Shown in pieces: positions 1 through 7,549 of a stretch of 11,053 bases of DNA. The notes under the pieces are model-generated. The model had not been told where the DNA came from, searched no databases, and worked only from the letters and a program-made list of their open reading frames with translations. Origin of the DNA: Euperipatoides rowelli (lineage: Eukaryota > Onychophora > Udeonychophora > Euonychophora > Peripatopsidae). A program made the position numbers and the translations under genes. The stretch lies in NCBI GenBank assembly GCA_003024985.2, contig PXIH01S0000192.1. One strand, written 5' to 3'. How positions within the stretch are numbered: the stretch's first letter is position 1; every line of letters begins with the position of its first letter.

Positions 1-46
1 CCCCACCCTTGACTATTTCATGTGATTGAAGTGCATAATGGGGCAC

Positions 47-294
47 ATTCCACTTTACGGTTCCGGAATCCAAAATGGCCACCGCCCATTTAAAAGACTT
101 TCTTAAAAAAAATATAAAAATGAAACTTACCATACTTTTTTGTTCTATTGATGAAGGTTGAAAGCTGATTAATTCCAATTAGTTGTTTAATTATCCAAAA
201 AACCAAATGTAAATTTTAAAATATGCTTATATAAACGCTGTTAATTAGTCTGGACTTGGTGGCCATTTTGAATTCCGGAACCTTAAAGTGGAAT
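47..294. mobile_element. MITE-like element with 37 bp terminal inverted repeats
   Basis: The left arm (47-83) and the right arm (258-294) are inverted copies of each other with only two mismatches over 37 bases. The shared core includes TTCCGGAA next to a CCAAAATGGCCACC block. The roughly 170 base interior is AT-rich and has no open frame. The size and structure fit a non-autonomous DNA transposon. I see no convincing target-site duplication beside the arms, so the true ends could lie a few bases away and the superfamily is not assigned. A simple inverted duplication is the alternative. Confidence 0.6.
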
Positions 295-637
295 CTAACC
301 TAATTTTCAACAGTGTTGGAAATGAGTTTGATTTTCATTATATGAAAAAAAAAAGAGAGAGAATTTTATTTATCACTATAATTACTGGCATATGATTCAT
401 TTTCACTGCCTACCTCTGATGATGAATAATCCTTATCAACTGAATAAAAATCATTTAATATTTGCATATATTCTTAGGCTTAAGCATAGTAAGAAAACGA
501 TACATTTTGAACAATGAAGATAATAAAGTAATAAAAGTTTATAACTTGGAATTGCTTAATAGATGAGAGAGAAACAATATCGTGTCATAAATATGTATAA
601 ACTAACACAATTACTGGGTTAGTTTTATGCAAATAAT
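295..637. other. AT-rich spacer, no gene seen
   Basis: I see no coding frame, RNA gene or clear repeat here. There is a short A-run that passes into a GA-run at about 344-362. Otherwise this is ordinary AT-rich intergenic DNA. Confidence 0.5.
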
Positions 638-710
638 ATAAGAGAGTGATACAATCGGCTAAGAAAACTGAGTTATTTTTTTGACCTTATAGGAAGAGGA
701 AATGGACTAT
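638..710 (+). pseudogene. Short fragment of non-LTR reverse transcriptase, related to the remnant at 1679-2368
   Basis: This stretch matches the reverse complement of about 2123-2203 closely. Both contain AAGAGAGTGATACAAT, then GGCTAAGAAAACTGA, then a run of seven T and a CCTTA-AGG block. The copy here lacks about 13 bases present in the other. Read forward it gives Y-K-R-V-I-Q-S-A-K-K-T before breaking. It is a dead piece of the same or a sister retrotransposon in the opposite orientation. Outside this block the two copies do not align by eye, so it is either a very short insertion or a mostly eroded one. Confidence 0.6.
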
Positions 711-833
711 ATCTAAAACATTTTATGGAAATTTTAAGATTAAATTTAATTTCTATGTAAATAAAAAAAAATGTTATTGTAGCCTAATAATTATATAATT
801 TTAATGGAATAAAATATAAGTTATTACTTGGGG

Positions 834-905
834 ATGCAGGGAGGTGCATACGGGGACAACTACCCTGAACGTCACAAAAAAGACCTTGCAGTTATAAAAA
901 GATAG
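834..905 (+). other. Short coding-like segment (possible 3' exon end or transposon ORF tail), unassigned
   Basis: Reading from ATG at 834 gives 23 codons ending in TAG. The residues are of varied, soluble-protein type (G-A-Y-G-D-N-Y-P-E-R-H-K-K-D-L-A-V-I-K-R), unlike the lysine/isoleucine/asparagine-rich noise of neighbouring AT-rich frames. The segment is also less AT-rich than its surroundings. An AG at 838-839 could act as a splice acceptor, though the pyrimidine tract before it is poor. An AATAAA lies at 937-942, about 30 bases after the stop. It could be the last exon of a host gene, the tail of a retrotransposon ORF, or chance. I do not recognise the family, and the frame is too short to be sure. 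Confidence 0.2.
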
Positions 906-936
906 TATATAGTGTATTAAGTTTTTGCTATGAGGA

Positions 937-942
937 AATAAA
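937..942 (+). promoter_or_regulatory. Possible polyadenylation signal AATAAA
   Basis: An AATAAA hexamer sits 31 bases after the stop of the coding-like segment at 834-905. In DNA this AT-rich the hexamer is common by chance, so it only has weight if that segment proves to be expressed. Confidence 0.2.
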
Positions 943-1174
943 CACTATGTGCCTATATTTTTACATTATTTATCAAATGAAATACATACGGTACTTTAAT
1001 TTCTTAAAATGTGGGTTTATTTTCTTTTTTTAACTTATTTTTTAATTGACTAAAGTAAAATTAATAATATGAAAACACTATTCATCATGTTTAAAATTAT
1101 CTTAAGATTCTACTTTCAAGTCTTAAATTTAAAAAATTGGGGAGAACACACACCGGTATGAAGGATATTTCTTA

Positions 1175-1360
1175 CCCCCAGAAATTAGGGGTTGGGGTGG
1201 CAGAAGGCAACCCCCACTCCTCAACCAAAAATGCCTAAAAATTGGGGGAAGAAGCCAACTTTGTTCCCCCCCCCCTCCACCCACAAAAATGCCTATAAAT
1301 TTTGGGGGTGAGGTGTTAGAAGCCAACTTTGCCCCTCCCCACACACAACAAAAATGCCTT
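1175..1360. repeat. C-rich degenerate tandem repeat, about three units of 58-65 bp
   Basis: The block CAAAAATGCCT recurs at 1226, 1284 and 1349, giving spacings of 58 and 65 bases. Between these blocks, related text recurs: an ATT-GGGGG piece, AGAAGCCAACTTTG, and then a C-run. The first unit (about 1175-1225) is the most diverged. A reverse-strand open frame across the block is glycine- and proline-rich only because of the repeats, and I do not regard it as a gene. Confidence 0.7.
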
Positions 1361-1678
1361 GATCCACCAATGTGGGGATGAACGATACAATCAAACTAGA
1401 AATTAGTTTATGCAGAAAAAAAGGTAGATTGCTTAGCTAGAAAAAAATTTTGGAATTTCAACTTATAATTTAATTTATATGCACTGTAGATGAAATTATG
1501 GCAATACAGTACCGGTATATATACAGTTTTATTTAAAAAAAAAAAAAACTTTCAGTATGAAGGTTGAAAAAAAAAATCAACAAGTAGACATAAAAGTAAT
1601 CTGCATACGATACACACTGGCTTCTCCTTATCTCTGAAGTCATTCTTAGAATGTTAGACCAAAAAATCCCAACCTCTT

Positions 1679-2368
1679 TTAATTCAGATAACCCTCTCCT
1701 CCCATTCCACTAATAACCCATCCAATCCAACCTTCCCCTCCTTCAAAACCCAACCAATTTTCTAAAACCCTCTCCCTATCTTTCATCTTATCCATTTCCC
1801 CTACAAACTCCCTACAATTTAATAAAATATGCTCCAAATTCTCCTCATCCACCTTACAAAGTCTACATTTTAAATCATCTTCATTCTTCAAATACTAGTT
1901 TTAAGACTACTTGCTCTAGCATGGAATAATAGCTCCCTCCCTCAATCATTTCCATAACAATTAGGCTACCTGCATCCCTAATATTTCCTTTAATTTTATA
2001 TAATTCTAAAGTTTTTGTTTTTTCTTACAAATCCCCTCAACTAACCTTCCCGGCCCTTCCTCCTTAATTAATATATCTATTTGCTTAGCCCATTTTTTAT
2101 AATCTATTCCTTTATTAAATTAGTCATTTCCCCTTCCCATAAGGCCAAAAAAATAACTTAATCTACTCATCAGTTTTCTTAGCCAATTGTATCACTCTCT
2201 TATACCATTTTGCATTTTTACCCTCATCATACTATCTCTAAAGACTCATTTACATACTCTAACATTATCCATTAACTATATCCTCTTAAATCTTGTTAAT
2301 TTAGCCTTTGTTCCCTATCCTCAAAAAGGCTCCAACCCATTTCCTCTTGAATAGCTGCTAAAACCGTA
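1679..2368 (-). pseudogene. C-terminal remnant of a non-LTR retrotransposon reverse-transcriptase ORF
   Basis: On the reverse strand, the 5' side (2300-2366) reads A-A-I-Q-E-E-M-G-W-S-L-F-E-D-R-E-Q-R-L, the GxMGW-x-R-E pattern common near the C-terminus of R1/jockey/I-type ORF2 proteins. About 150 codons further on, the best preserved piece (1679-1891) carries C-R-L-C, eight residues, H, four residues, C (residues 9, 12, 21 and 26), then a basic/acidic helix and a tryptophan-rich tail. This is the C-terminal Cys/His knuckle that follows reverse transcriptase in these elements. Between the two are several stops and frame changes, for example TAA just after the R-E-Q-R-L-N segment. The element is 5'-truncated at about 2368, beside a run of 13 C. 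The polymerase active-site region is not present. The clade assignment is an inference. Confidence 0.75.
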
Positions 2369-2375
2369 AAAAATA

Positions 2376-2388
2376 CCCCCCCCCCCCC
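2376..2388. repeat. Poly-C tract
   Basis: Thirteen consecutive C lie between the end of the reverse-transcriptase remnant and the left end of the 2391-3325 element. The tract length is likely to be variable or miscalled. Confidence 0.8.
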
Positions 2389-2390
2389 AC

Positions 2391-3325
2391 TAAGTAGATC
2401 AGTAAAAAAAATTAAAACTAAATAATTAACGACTTCACTTTATAAAGTCATAAACAATGATTGACAAAGTTTTAATATCACTTATATAGGCTATAACTCT
2501 ACAGATATTCTGTGGCCGTTTTAAAACAGGTTGAGCGAGCGATATCAGTGCCAATTCACGTTTATTGAAAATCACAATAACGGTCTTATAGTCTTATATC
2601 AAGTTACCAACCATGTAATATTTTAACTGTGCTAAGAACACGTTATCAGTAACATTTTCACATTTAAAGACAATTACCACTGCCACTGGTTTTTAAAGTT
2701 GCCGTCATTGCGCTGTTTCAACTTTCAAATCACATTCCACGATTTGAAAGCCTCACATTATAGTAAGTAAATTATACTTACATATTCATTTTGTCTTTTT
2801 ATGTAAAATGTTACTACTAAAAAATAAATTAACATGATTCATTGTTTCATATAATTACCGATCCATGTAAAATTATCCGTAATTTGACCGATCCGCAATG
2901 ATAAAATGGTTGAGAAATACTACCTTCTAATCATCGTAGACTGGCAGACTGATGGTTCATTTTACAAGGACCAATAATTAATTATATGAGACAATGAATT
3001 GTTTATTTTAATTTTTAACTAGCTCAAAAGCCACTTTGTAAATTGAAATACAACAGGGCTCAGATATCTCCATCCCCTGAGACCCCCCCTCGCCCCATCC
3101 CTCATTCCCCTATTCCTAAAACATTTTAGAAACAATTAAAAAAATAAATCTATTAATGAGAAAACGTATGTTGGAAAATATTCAAATGAAAATAATATGT
3201 GGTTTTTATAATCTCAATTCTGTATTACAGTATATCTTATTGTTTAATAATAATAAATGTTTATGACTTTATGAAGTGAAGTCGTTAATTATTTAGTTTT
3301 AATTTTTTTTTTACTGATCTACTTT
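2391..3325. mobile_element. Non-autonomous DNA transposon with about 65 bp terminal inverted repeats
   Basis: The left arm (2391-2455) and the right arm (3259-3325) are inverted copies. They share the blocks AGTAGATCAGT, an A-run, TTAAAACTAAATAATTAACG and ACTTCACTT, with about one substitution and small run-length differences. The interior of roughly 800 bases has no open frame of note, so the element carries no transposase. The outermost bases read TA-AGTAGATC on the left and GATCTACTT-TA on the right, which would fit insertion at a TA dinucleotide as in Tc1/mariner-type elements. That is suggestive only, because TA is common here. The interior has a hairpin at 2722-2750 (10 bp stem CTTTCAAATC) and a C-rich patch near 3084-3110. 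Confidence 0.75.
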
Positions 3326-3691
3326 AATATTATTACATCCTTACTCTCCTCATTTAATAATAATAACTAGCAATGATTTACCATAATAATAATGCGATAT
3401 AAAGATGAAGAGTTTTTGTTTTACGGAGTTTGAGTAACATTGCTCTAGACCAGAGGTGCTCAAACAGTCGATTGCGATCGACCAGGCAATCGCGAGAGAT
3501 ATTTTAGTCGATCGCCATATGTTTCTTAAAAAAACATCATCAGCGCACAGCTTTTTGACAAGACGGTGGAAGATGCGCATGCACGGTGCCGCAGAGATTG
3601 CTACCTATATGAATTGAGTGCTACCTGTTAAGTTTTGTGTAAGTACTTTTTTTGTTTACGTTAATAGTGAATTTTAAACATTTTAAACGTG

Positions 3692-3897
3692 ATGAGTGCG
3701 CAAAAGATAAGTAAGATTTATCATTTTAATAATGATTTGCATTTTCACAAATGAAAATGATAAAATCTAAATATCGCGCTCGCCTCACAGATGAACATTT
3801 GACATCGTGCTTGCGTTTAGCATTAAGTAACTACATGCCTTCTTTTGAAGGGTATGCAGAGGCTACCCAATGTCACATGTCATCATCCAAAGTTTAG
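3692..3897 (+). pseudogene. hAT transposase remnant (N-terminal and C-terminal ends only)
   Basis: An ATG at 3692 opens a 20-codon frame (M-S-A-Q-K-I-S-K-I-Y-H-F-N-N-D) that looks like the start of ZBED/GTF2IRD2-type hAT transposases and stops at 3752. In another frame, 3751-3897 encodes 48 residues and a stop. These include S-K-Y-R-A-R-L-T-D-E-H-L, then S-C-L-R-L-A-L-S-N-Y and a Q-C-H near the end. This is the characteristic C-terminus after the hAT dimerisation domain in that family. A full transposase is about 600 residues, so the catalytic core and most of the dimerisation domain are deleted. The junction lies near 3745-3755. The family match is from recall of the conserved pattern, not from a search. 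Confidence 0.75.
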
Positions 3898-3983
3898 TTA
3901 TTAGGTATTTTTAGATATTTAGATCTTAACTTATCTATTTTAGTTAATTTTTAATTAGATGTTAATTTATTGTTATTTTATTG

Positions 3984-3989
3984 AATAAA
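3984..3989 (+). promoter_or_regulatory. Polyadenylation signal of the hAT transposase gene
   Basis: An AATAAA lies 87 bases downstream of the transposase stop codon at 3895-3897 and upstream of the right transposon end. This is where the 3' UTR of such a gene would end. Confidence 0.4.
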
Positions 3990-4175
3990 GCTATGTAGAA
4001 AATTAAGGTAAAAAATATGTCTGTATGCCATTAATAGAAAAAATAAAACCCTTAAATGTTTTTGTAGCACTTTTCATGCCTAAAAGTCAATAAAATATCT
4101 AAAATGGCAAGTCGATCTTTTGCTCCCTAATATTTTATTAATAGCTCGCCATATGTACAAGTATGAGCACGAGAT

Positions 4176-5194
4176 ATATCTTTCACCTGTTTTCTCTAGA
4201 GATTGTAGGACACACACAACATAAATTATCACCGGTATCAAATTTCACCAATTCACAGAGAGTTCATCTCCAGTTTGCACTCTCAAAAATTTATTTGTAC
4301 TAATAAAAACTACTTTTGTTCACAGTTACACAAACATTAATACTTTTAATAGTTATTCACTTGTTTTGAAATAAAATCATAATAATACAGCACAGGGTGA
4401 CATCTGGTGTCCATAGCAGCCATTCAGCTGAAAAATAGAGTTTAATTGACCTGCAAATATTGAACAAAAAAAAAAATGCTTTTCTTCAGATTTGAATTTA
4501 TCTGAGAATGAATTTAAGGAATAACAGATTGAATAAAACATTCCAATATGATAGATTTAAATGAAAAAAGACTTCATTGGATAGTTTATTTTAAAAATGT
4601 CCAATGAATTAGAAAAAGAAATTGGAAAAACCTCTTGAGTTCTACCATTATGTGAAGTATGGTCAATAATAGTAAACTTCATCTTCGGCTAATCAATGAA
4701 AGATAGCATTTCCAATGGAATCCTAACTATAAAAGGCTTTTCATTCCATCCATTCAAATTTATCAGAAAATTATTTCTAAGTCACTACACATTTTAGGCA
4801 ATTTAACATTGGTAAAATGATAGGATTTCTTTTTTTAGCTAAAAGCCTTATAATTGTTTTCATTTAGATTCAAATTTATAGAATACAATTTTATTATTTG
4901 TGTTTATTTAGGCTATTTAATAACTAGATATTTACAATATAGTTATAATATTATATAAATAAATATCAATACTATAGGACTCTAGCTCATGTAGATATGA
5001 ATCCAATGTGTGAAAACCANTAAAAATCTAGGAATTATAATACACTGACAACTTTAAACTTAATGAACATACTAACTATATAATTAACAAACCTAAAAAA
5101 AACTTGGTAATAGCTAAACCTCTTACTAATGTTACATCAAAATATTACGCTATACTCTAATCCATAACCAAATTGTATACGGTTTTATTACTAA
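4176..5194. other. AT-rich spacer, no gene seen
   Basis: I find no coding frame or transposon end in this kilobase. A small hairpin with a 9 bp stem (TTCATTGGA, 4573-4581, against 4600-4608) is within chance expectation. The only unresolved base of the window is at 5020. Confidence 0.5.
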
Positions 5195-5237
5195 CTAGTA
5201 ATCCAGTGGTCGAAATTCGACCAATAAGAAAATTTCA
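5195..5237. repeat. Dispersed hairpin-bearing repeat, copy 1
   Basis: CTAGTAATCCAGTG followed by GGTCGAAATTCGACC and AATAAGAA recurs at 10999-11044 in the same orientation. This copy lacks three bases (TTG) present in the other. The core TGGTCGAA-A-TTCGACCA is an 8 bp stem with a one-base centre. It may be a transposon terminus, but no partner end was found. Confidence 0.6.
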
Positions 5238-5631
5238 TTCACTCGCCATTTGTATCACATTCATAAAAGCCGCCACAACGTAAACAATGAATGTTTTAAT
5301 TTAATGTATTTGTAACATATATTATATATAAATTTTAGCTTTCTGCACTCCTTCTTCATATAAACTTTAACTCTGCCAAATTTCACACTCCTCCGTGCAC
5401 GCAATATGCTTAAAAAGGGGTACAAAGTTTTCCCTTCACGTATTAATATATAGATGATTCACTTTTGGAAAAAATTCAGAAAAGATTTCTCACTTATTTA
5501 TACTTTAAAAAATTTCCTAATACCGTAATACCTTTCACATGCACTACAATTATCTCAATTCACCTAACTACCAACAAAATCGTATTACTTTCTCTATGCA
5601 TAGTTTAACTAAACCATAGACAACTCTAATA

Positions 5632-5639
5632 CTCTACTA
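5632..5639. repeat. Target-site duplication, left copy (CTCTACTA)
   Basis: The eight bases directly before the CAGGGG end of the inserted element are identical to 6075-6082 on its far side. An 8 bp duplication is the hallmark of hAT-type insertion. Confidence 0.8.
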
Positions 5640-6074
5640 CAGGGGTCACCAATCTTAAGCCCGCGGGCACCATGTCCATGTGCCTGGTGACCAGTTTGTG
5701 TGTGCCCACCTCTGTTAGACCATAAAATGAAAGCTTGTCTGCGTTAACTTGACAGCACCCGGATCCCATTGCTTTAGATTGTGAGTGGTTAAGCAACCAA
5801 TTTTAGGTAGTTGTTTTCTTGTAAATCAATCTCTTGAATTCCACCTTTTGTGCCAATTTAACACAGATGAACTTGAGTGCAATGCACGCAGACGAATTTG
5901 GTAGTGGCAGGATGGTTAGAGAATTGTCTAAATACAGGCGATACAATCCAGATTCTACCGTGTTTTCGACATCTGCACATATATTTTCATAATTATCGAA
6001 AATATAGATGGGGCCTGCCACCCTATCGGTATTTTAGAATGTACTCTAGGGTACAAAAAGGTTGGGAATCCTGG
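5640..6074. mobile_element. 435 bp hAT-type non-autonomous element (MITE) inserted in the retrotransposon remnant
   Basis: The left end is CAGGGGTCACCAATC. The right end read inward is CCAGGATTCCCAACCTTTTTG. Both are of the hAT terminal style (CAGG...CCAA.C), but they match each other only loosely. The element is bracketed by the 8 bp duplication CTCTACTA, with one extra G at the right junction. The left end folds: GGTCACCA (5644-5651) pairs with TGGTGACC (5685-5692), with further pairing of GGCAC-CATG to CATG-TGCC inside. Open frames of 66-72 codons on both strands show no transposase features and I treat them as chance. Confidence 0.8.
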
Positions 6075-6082
6075 CTCTACTA
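6075..6082. repeat. Target-site duplication, right copy (CTCTACTA)
   Basis: This is identical to 5632-5639. The retrotransposon coding frame resumes immediately after it. Confidence 0.8.
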
Positions 6083-6528
6083 GATCTATCAATTTTAATG
6101 TACCTCTAAAACCTTTACGACCCTCATGTCTCTTCAGATTACCTCGACTAAACAATAAATCTCATAACCTTAATCCCATATATCATGCAATGAAATTCTG
6201 TAATCATCACAACATCTCTCCATTCACTGACTTCCAATCTTTTATTGCTGAAGCTCAAATTTATATTTCTGTACATTCATACATCAATTCTCATCTCTTT
6301 AATTACCCTCCTACCTTTTATTCTAAATGATTATTTCTACTTTTTTGGATTTATTCTATATTGTTCATAACCGGCTTTTATTGATGTTTTTATTTTTTAT
6401 ATACCTACCACTTTTTTTCTCCATTTTATGTATTTCTTTTTTTATGTATATATTGTTTTTTTACTTCTACGACAAGTTGTATCTGAACTGTAAGTGGCTT
6501 CTGCTAATTTTCATATTAATAAATAAAC

Positions 6529-7021
6529 AAATCCGAATTACATATTTAAGATTTTTGATTTGTTACTTATTAGAGTAAATATTAAGAATAGTCATGAGAA
6601 AAAAAACTGATCTTCTTGTCAGGTTGACTAAATCAAAAGAACAAAATGAAATTTATATCGACTAATAAAGTGTTTATATAAGCTGACTCACAGACAGATT
6701 GGAAGACAGCCAAAACAAAAAAGAAATAAATAGCCCACAGTTCTGTTTGTATCTCTAACAAAAAAGGTATGTTCGTCATTAGATTTTTTCAGTGTGTTTC
6801 ATTTATTTGATTTATACCTGGTCACGTGAACATTTAATGTTTGGTTGTAAATTACGCATACACGACAATTATTTCTGTGACAATAGACATTCCCTAATAA
6901 AAATGAAAAAATTCAAGCCGCTAACATGGTGCTACATCCCAAAACGGAAGCAAATCAAGCTAATTCAAGCATACAAATTAATTAAGAGGACTCGCAAACT
7001 TGTGCTGTAAATCAGTTGATT
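6529..7021. other. AT-rich spacer with one unconvincing open frame
   Basis: A 72-codon forward frame at 6792-7010 is rich in lysine, isoleucine and leucine and ends just before the palindrome. It has no domain I recognise and its composition matches the surrounding AT-rich DNA. I see no other feature here. Confidence 0.4.
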
Positions 7022-7549
7022 TAATTTAAGAACAAGGCAAACAATAGGCAGCACGCTCTTTTTAAAAAGATTTTTTTAATGTTAAAAAACAGCATAAAAA
7101 ACAAATAATGGGTCGAGACGACATGTGTCTTTCACAACTCAGTTGATCCTCGGGACAAACTGCCCAAATATAATTCTTTGGGACTAACACTCATAAGTTT
7201 GTAGTTACTAATTGAATTCCTGATTGTTTCACGTTTAAGCTAGGTTTTAATTGCTGTACTAATTGAATTCCCGATTGTTTCACGTTTAAGCTAGGTTTTA
7301 ATTGCTGTATATATACATCAATTAAAACCTAACTTAAACGTGAAACAATCGTGAATTCAATTAGTAACTACAAACTTATGAGTGTTAGTCCCAAAGAATT
7401 ATATTTGGGCAGTTTGTCCCGAGGAGCAACTGAGTTGTGAAAGACACATGTCGTCTCGATCCATTATTTGTTTTTTATGCTGTTTTTTAACATTAAAAAA
7501 TCTTTTTAAAAAGAGCGTGCTGCCTATTGTTTGCCTTGTTCATAAATTA
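7022..7549. repeat. Long near-perfect palindrome (foldback), arms about 237 bp
   Basis: The right arm (about 7313-7549) is the reverse complement of the left arm (7022-7312), once an extra 51 bp copy in the left arm is set aside. By eye I count about five differences over roughly 225 compared bases, including one T-run length change. The centre is itself palindromic (TGTATATATACA around 7306-7317), so there is essentially no spacer. Outside 7022 and 7549 the flanks diverge abruptly, and I see no target duplication. A transcript through it would form one long double-stranded hairpin. It may be a foldback transposon, a hairpin-RNA locus or an assembly fold-back. The open frame 7382-7579 within it is not recognisable as a protein. 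Confidence 0.9.
7206..7307. repeat. 51 bp tandem duplication inside the left palindrome arm
   Basis: Units 7206-7256 and 7257-7307 both run from TACTAATTGAATTCC or its one-base variant to AGGTTTTAATTGCTG. They differ at about one position (CCTGATTG against CCCGATTG). The right arm has only one copy, so the duplication arose after the palindrome, or one copy was lost from the right arm. Confidence 0.9.

Larger units (their letters stand above)
3451..4175 (+). mobile_element. Internally deleted hAT-superfamily transposon
   Basis: The left end begins CAGAGGTGCTCAAACAG, a hAT-type terminus. The right end contains ATGAGCAC (4163-4170), so GTGCTCA at 3456-3462 is mirrored, but the last five bases have decayed. 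Both subterminal regions carry GTCGATC-rich text and the block CGCCATATGT (3513-3522 and 4147-4156), likely old transposase-binding sequence. Inside lie the start and the end of a transposase gene with nearly all of the middle missing, then an AATAAA signal. At about 0.7 kb it is far shorter than a full hAT element, so it could only have moved using another copy's enzyme. I found no 8 bp target duplication next to these ends. Confidence 0.8.
5447..6330 (+). pseudogene. Reverse-transcriptase ORF C-terminal region, interrupted
   Basis: An open stretch from 5447 to 5605 contains L-L-E-K-I-Q-K-R-F-L-T-Y-L at 5462-5503, the conserved LExxQxRFL segment found after the polymerase domain in jockey/CR1/R1-type ORF2 proteins. 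The frame appears to shift near 5545, where Y-N-Y-L-N-S-P-N-Y-Q-Q-N-R looks like the original phase. After the inserted element, an 82-codon frame (6082-6327, stop 6328-6330) continues with S-I-N-F-N-V-P, then R-P-S-C-L-F-R-L-P-R and a hydrophobic Phe-rich end. This is the usual closing part of such ORFs, just before the 3' UTR. The upstream part also has an in-frame TAG, so the copy was probably already decaying or has decayed since. Confidence 0.7.
5447..6528 (+). mobile_element. 5'-truncated jockey-like non-LTR retrotransposon, split by a younger insertion
   Basis: The element is recognised from coding remnants on both sides of the 5640-6074 insertion, all on the forward strand. After the stop at 6328-6330 comes about 200 bases of T-rich 3' UTR, ending in an AATAAATAAAC tail near 6518-6528, a typical end for this class. 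The 5' end is lost at about 5440; the endonuclease and polymerase core are absent. The clade name is inferred from the C-terminal pattern. Confidence 0.7.

Noticed and set aside
1129-1344. 71-codon reverse-strand open frame rich in glycine and proline
   Set aside because: It is explained entirely by the C-rich tandem repeat and has no recognisable domain.
3225-3240. ATTACAGTATATCTTA shared with about 7587-7602
   Set aside because: A 16-base AT-rich match with no shared flank; it is not enough to define a repeat.
3350-3580. 76-codon reverse-strand open frame
   Set aside because: It overlaps the left end of the hAT element on the wrong strand and is low in coding character.
4194-4201. CTCTAGAG as a target duplication matching CTCTAGAC at 3443-3450 beside the hAT element
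   Set aside because: It lies 18 bases beyond the inferred right end, and one base differs; chance is likely in this context.
5803-6155. Three open frames of 66-72 codons on both strands
   Set aside because: They lie in or run across the edge of the 435 bp non-autonomous element and show no transposase motif.
6327-6578. 83-codon frame resembling a string of membrane segments
   Set aside because: It is the T-rich 3' UTR of the retrotransposon; Phe/Leu/Ile richness comes from the base composition.
6792-7010. 72-codon basic open frame before the palindrome
   Set aside because: No domain is recognised, composition is the same as neighbouring AT-rich DNA, and there is no other support for a gene.
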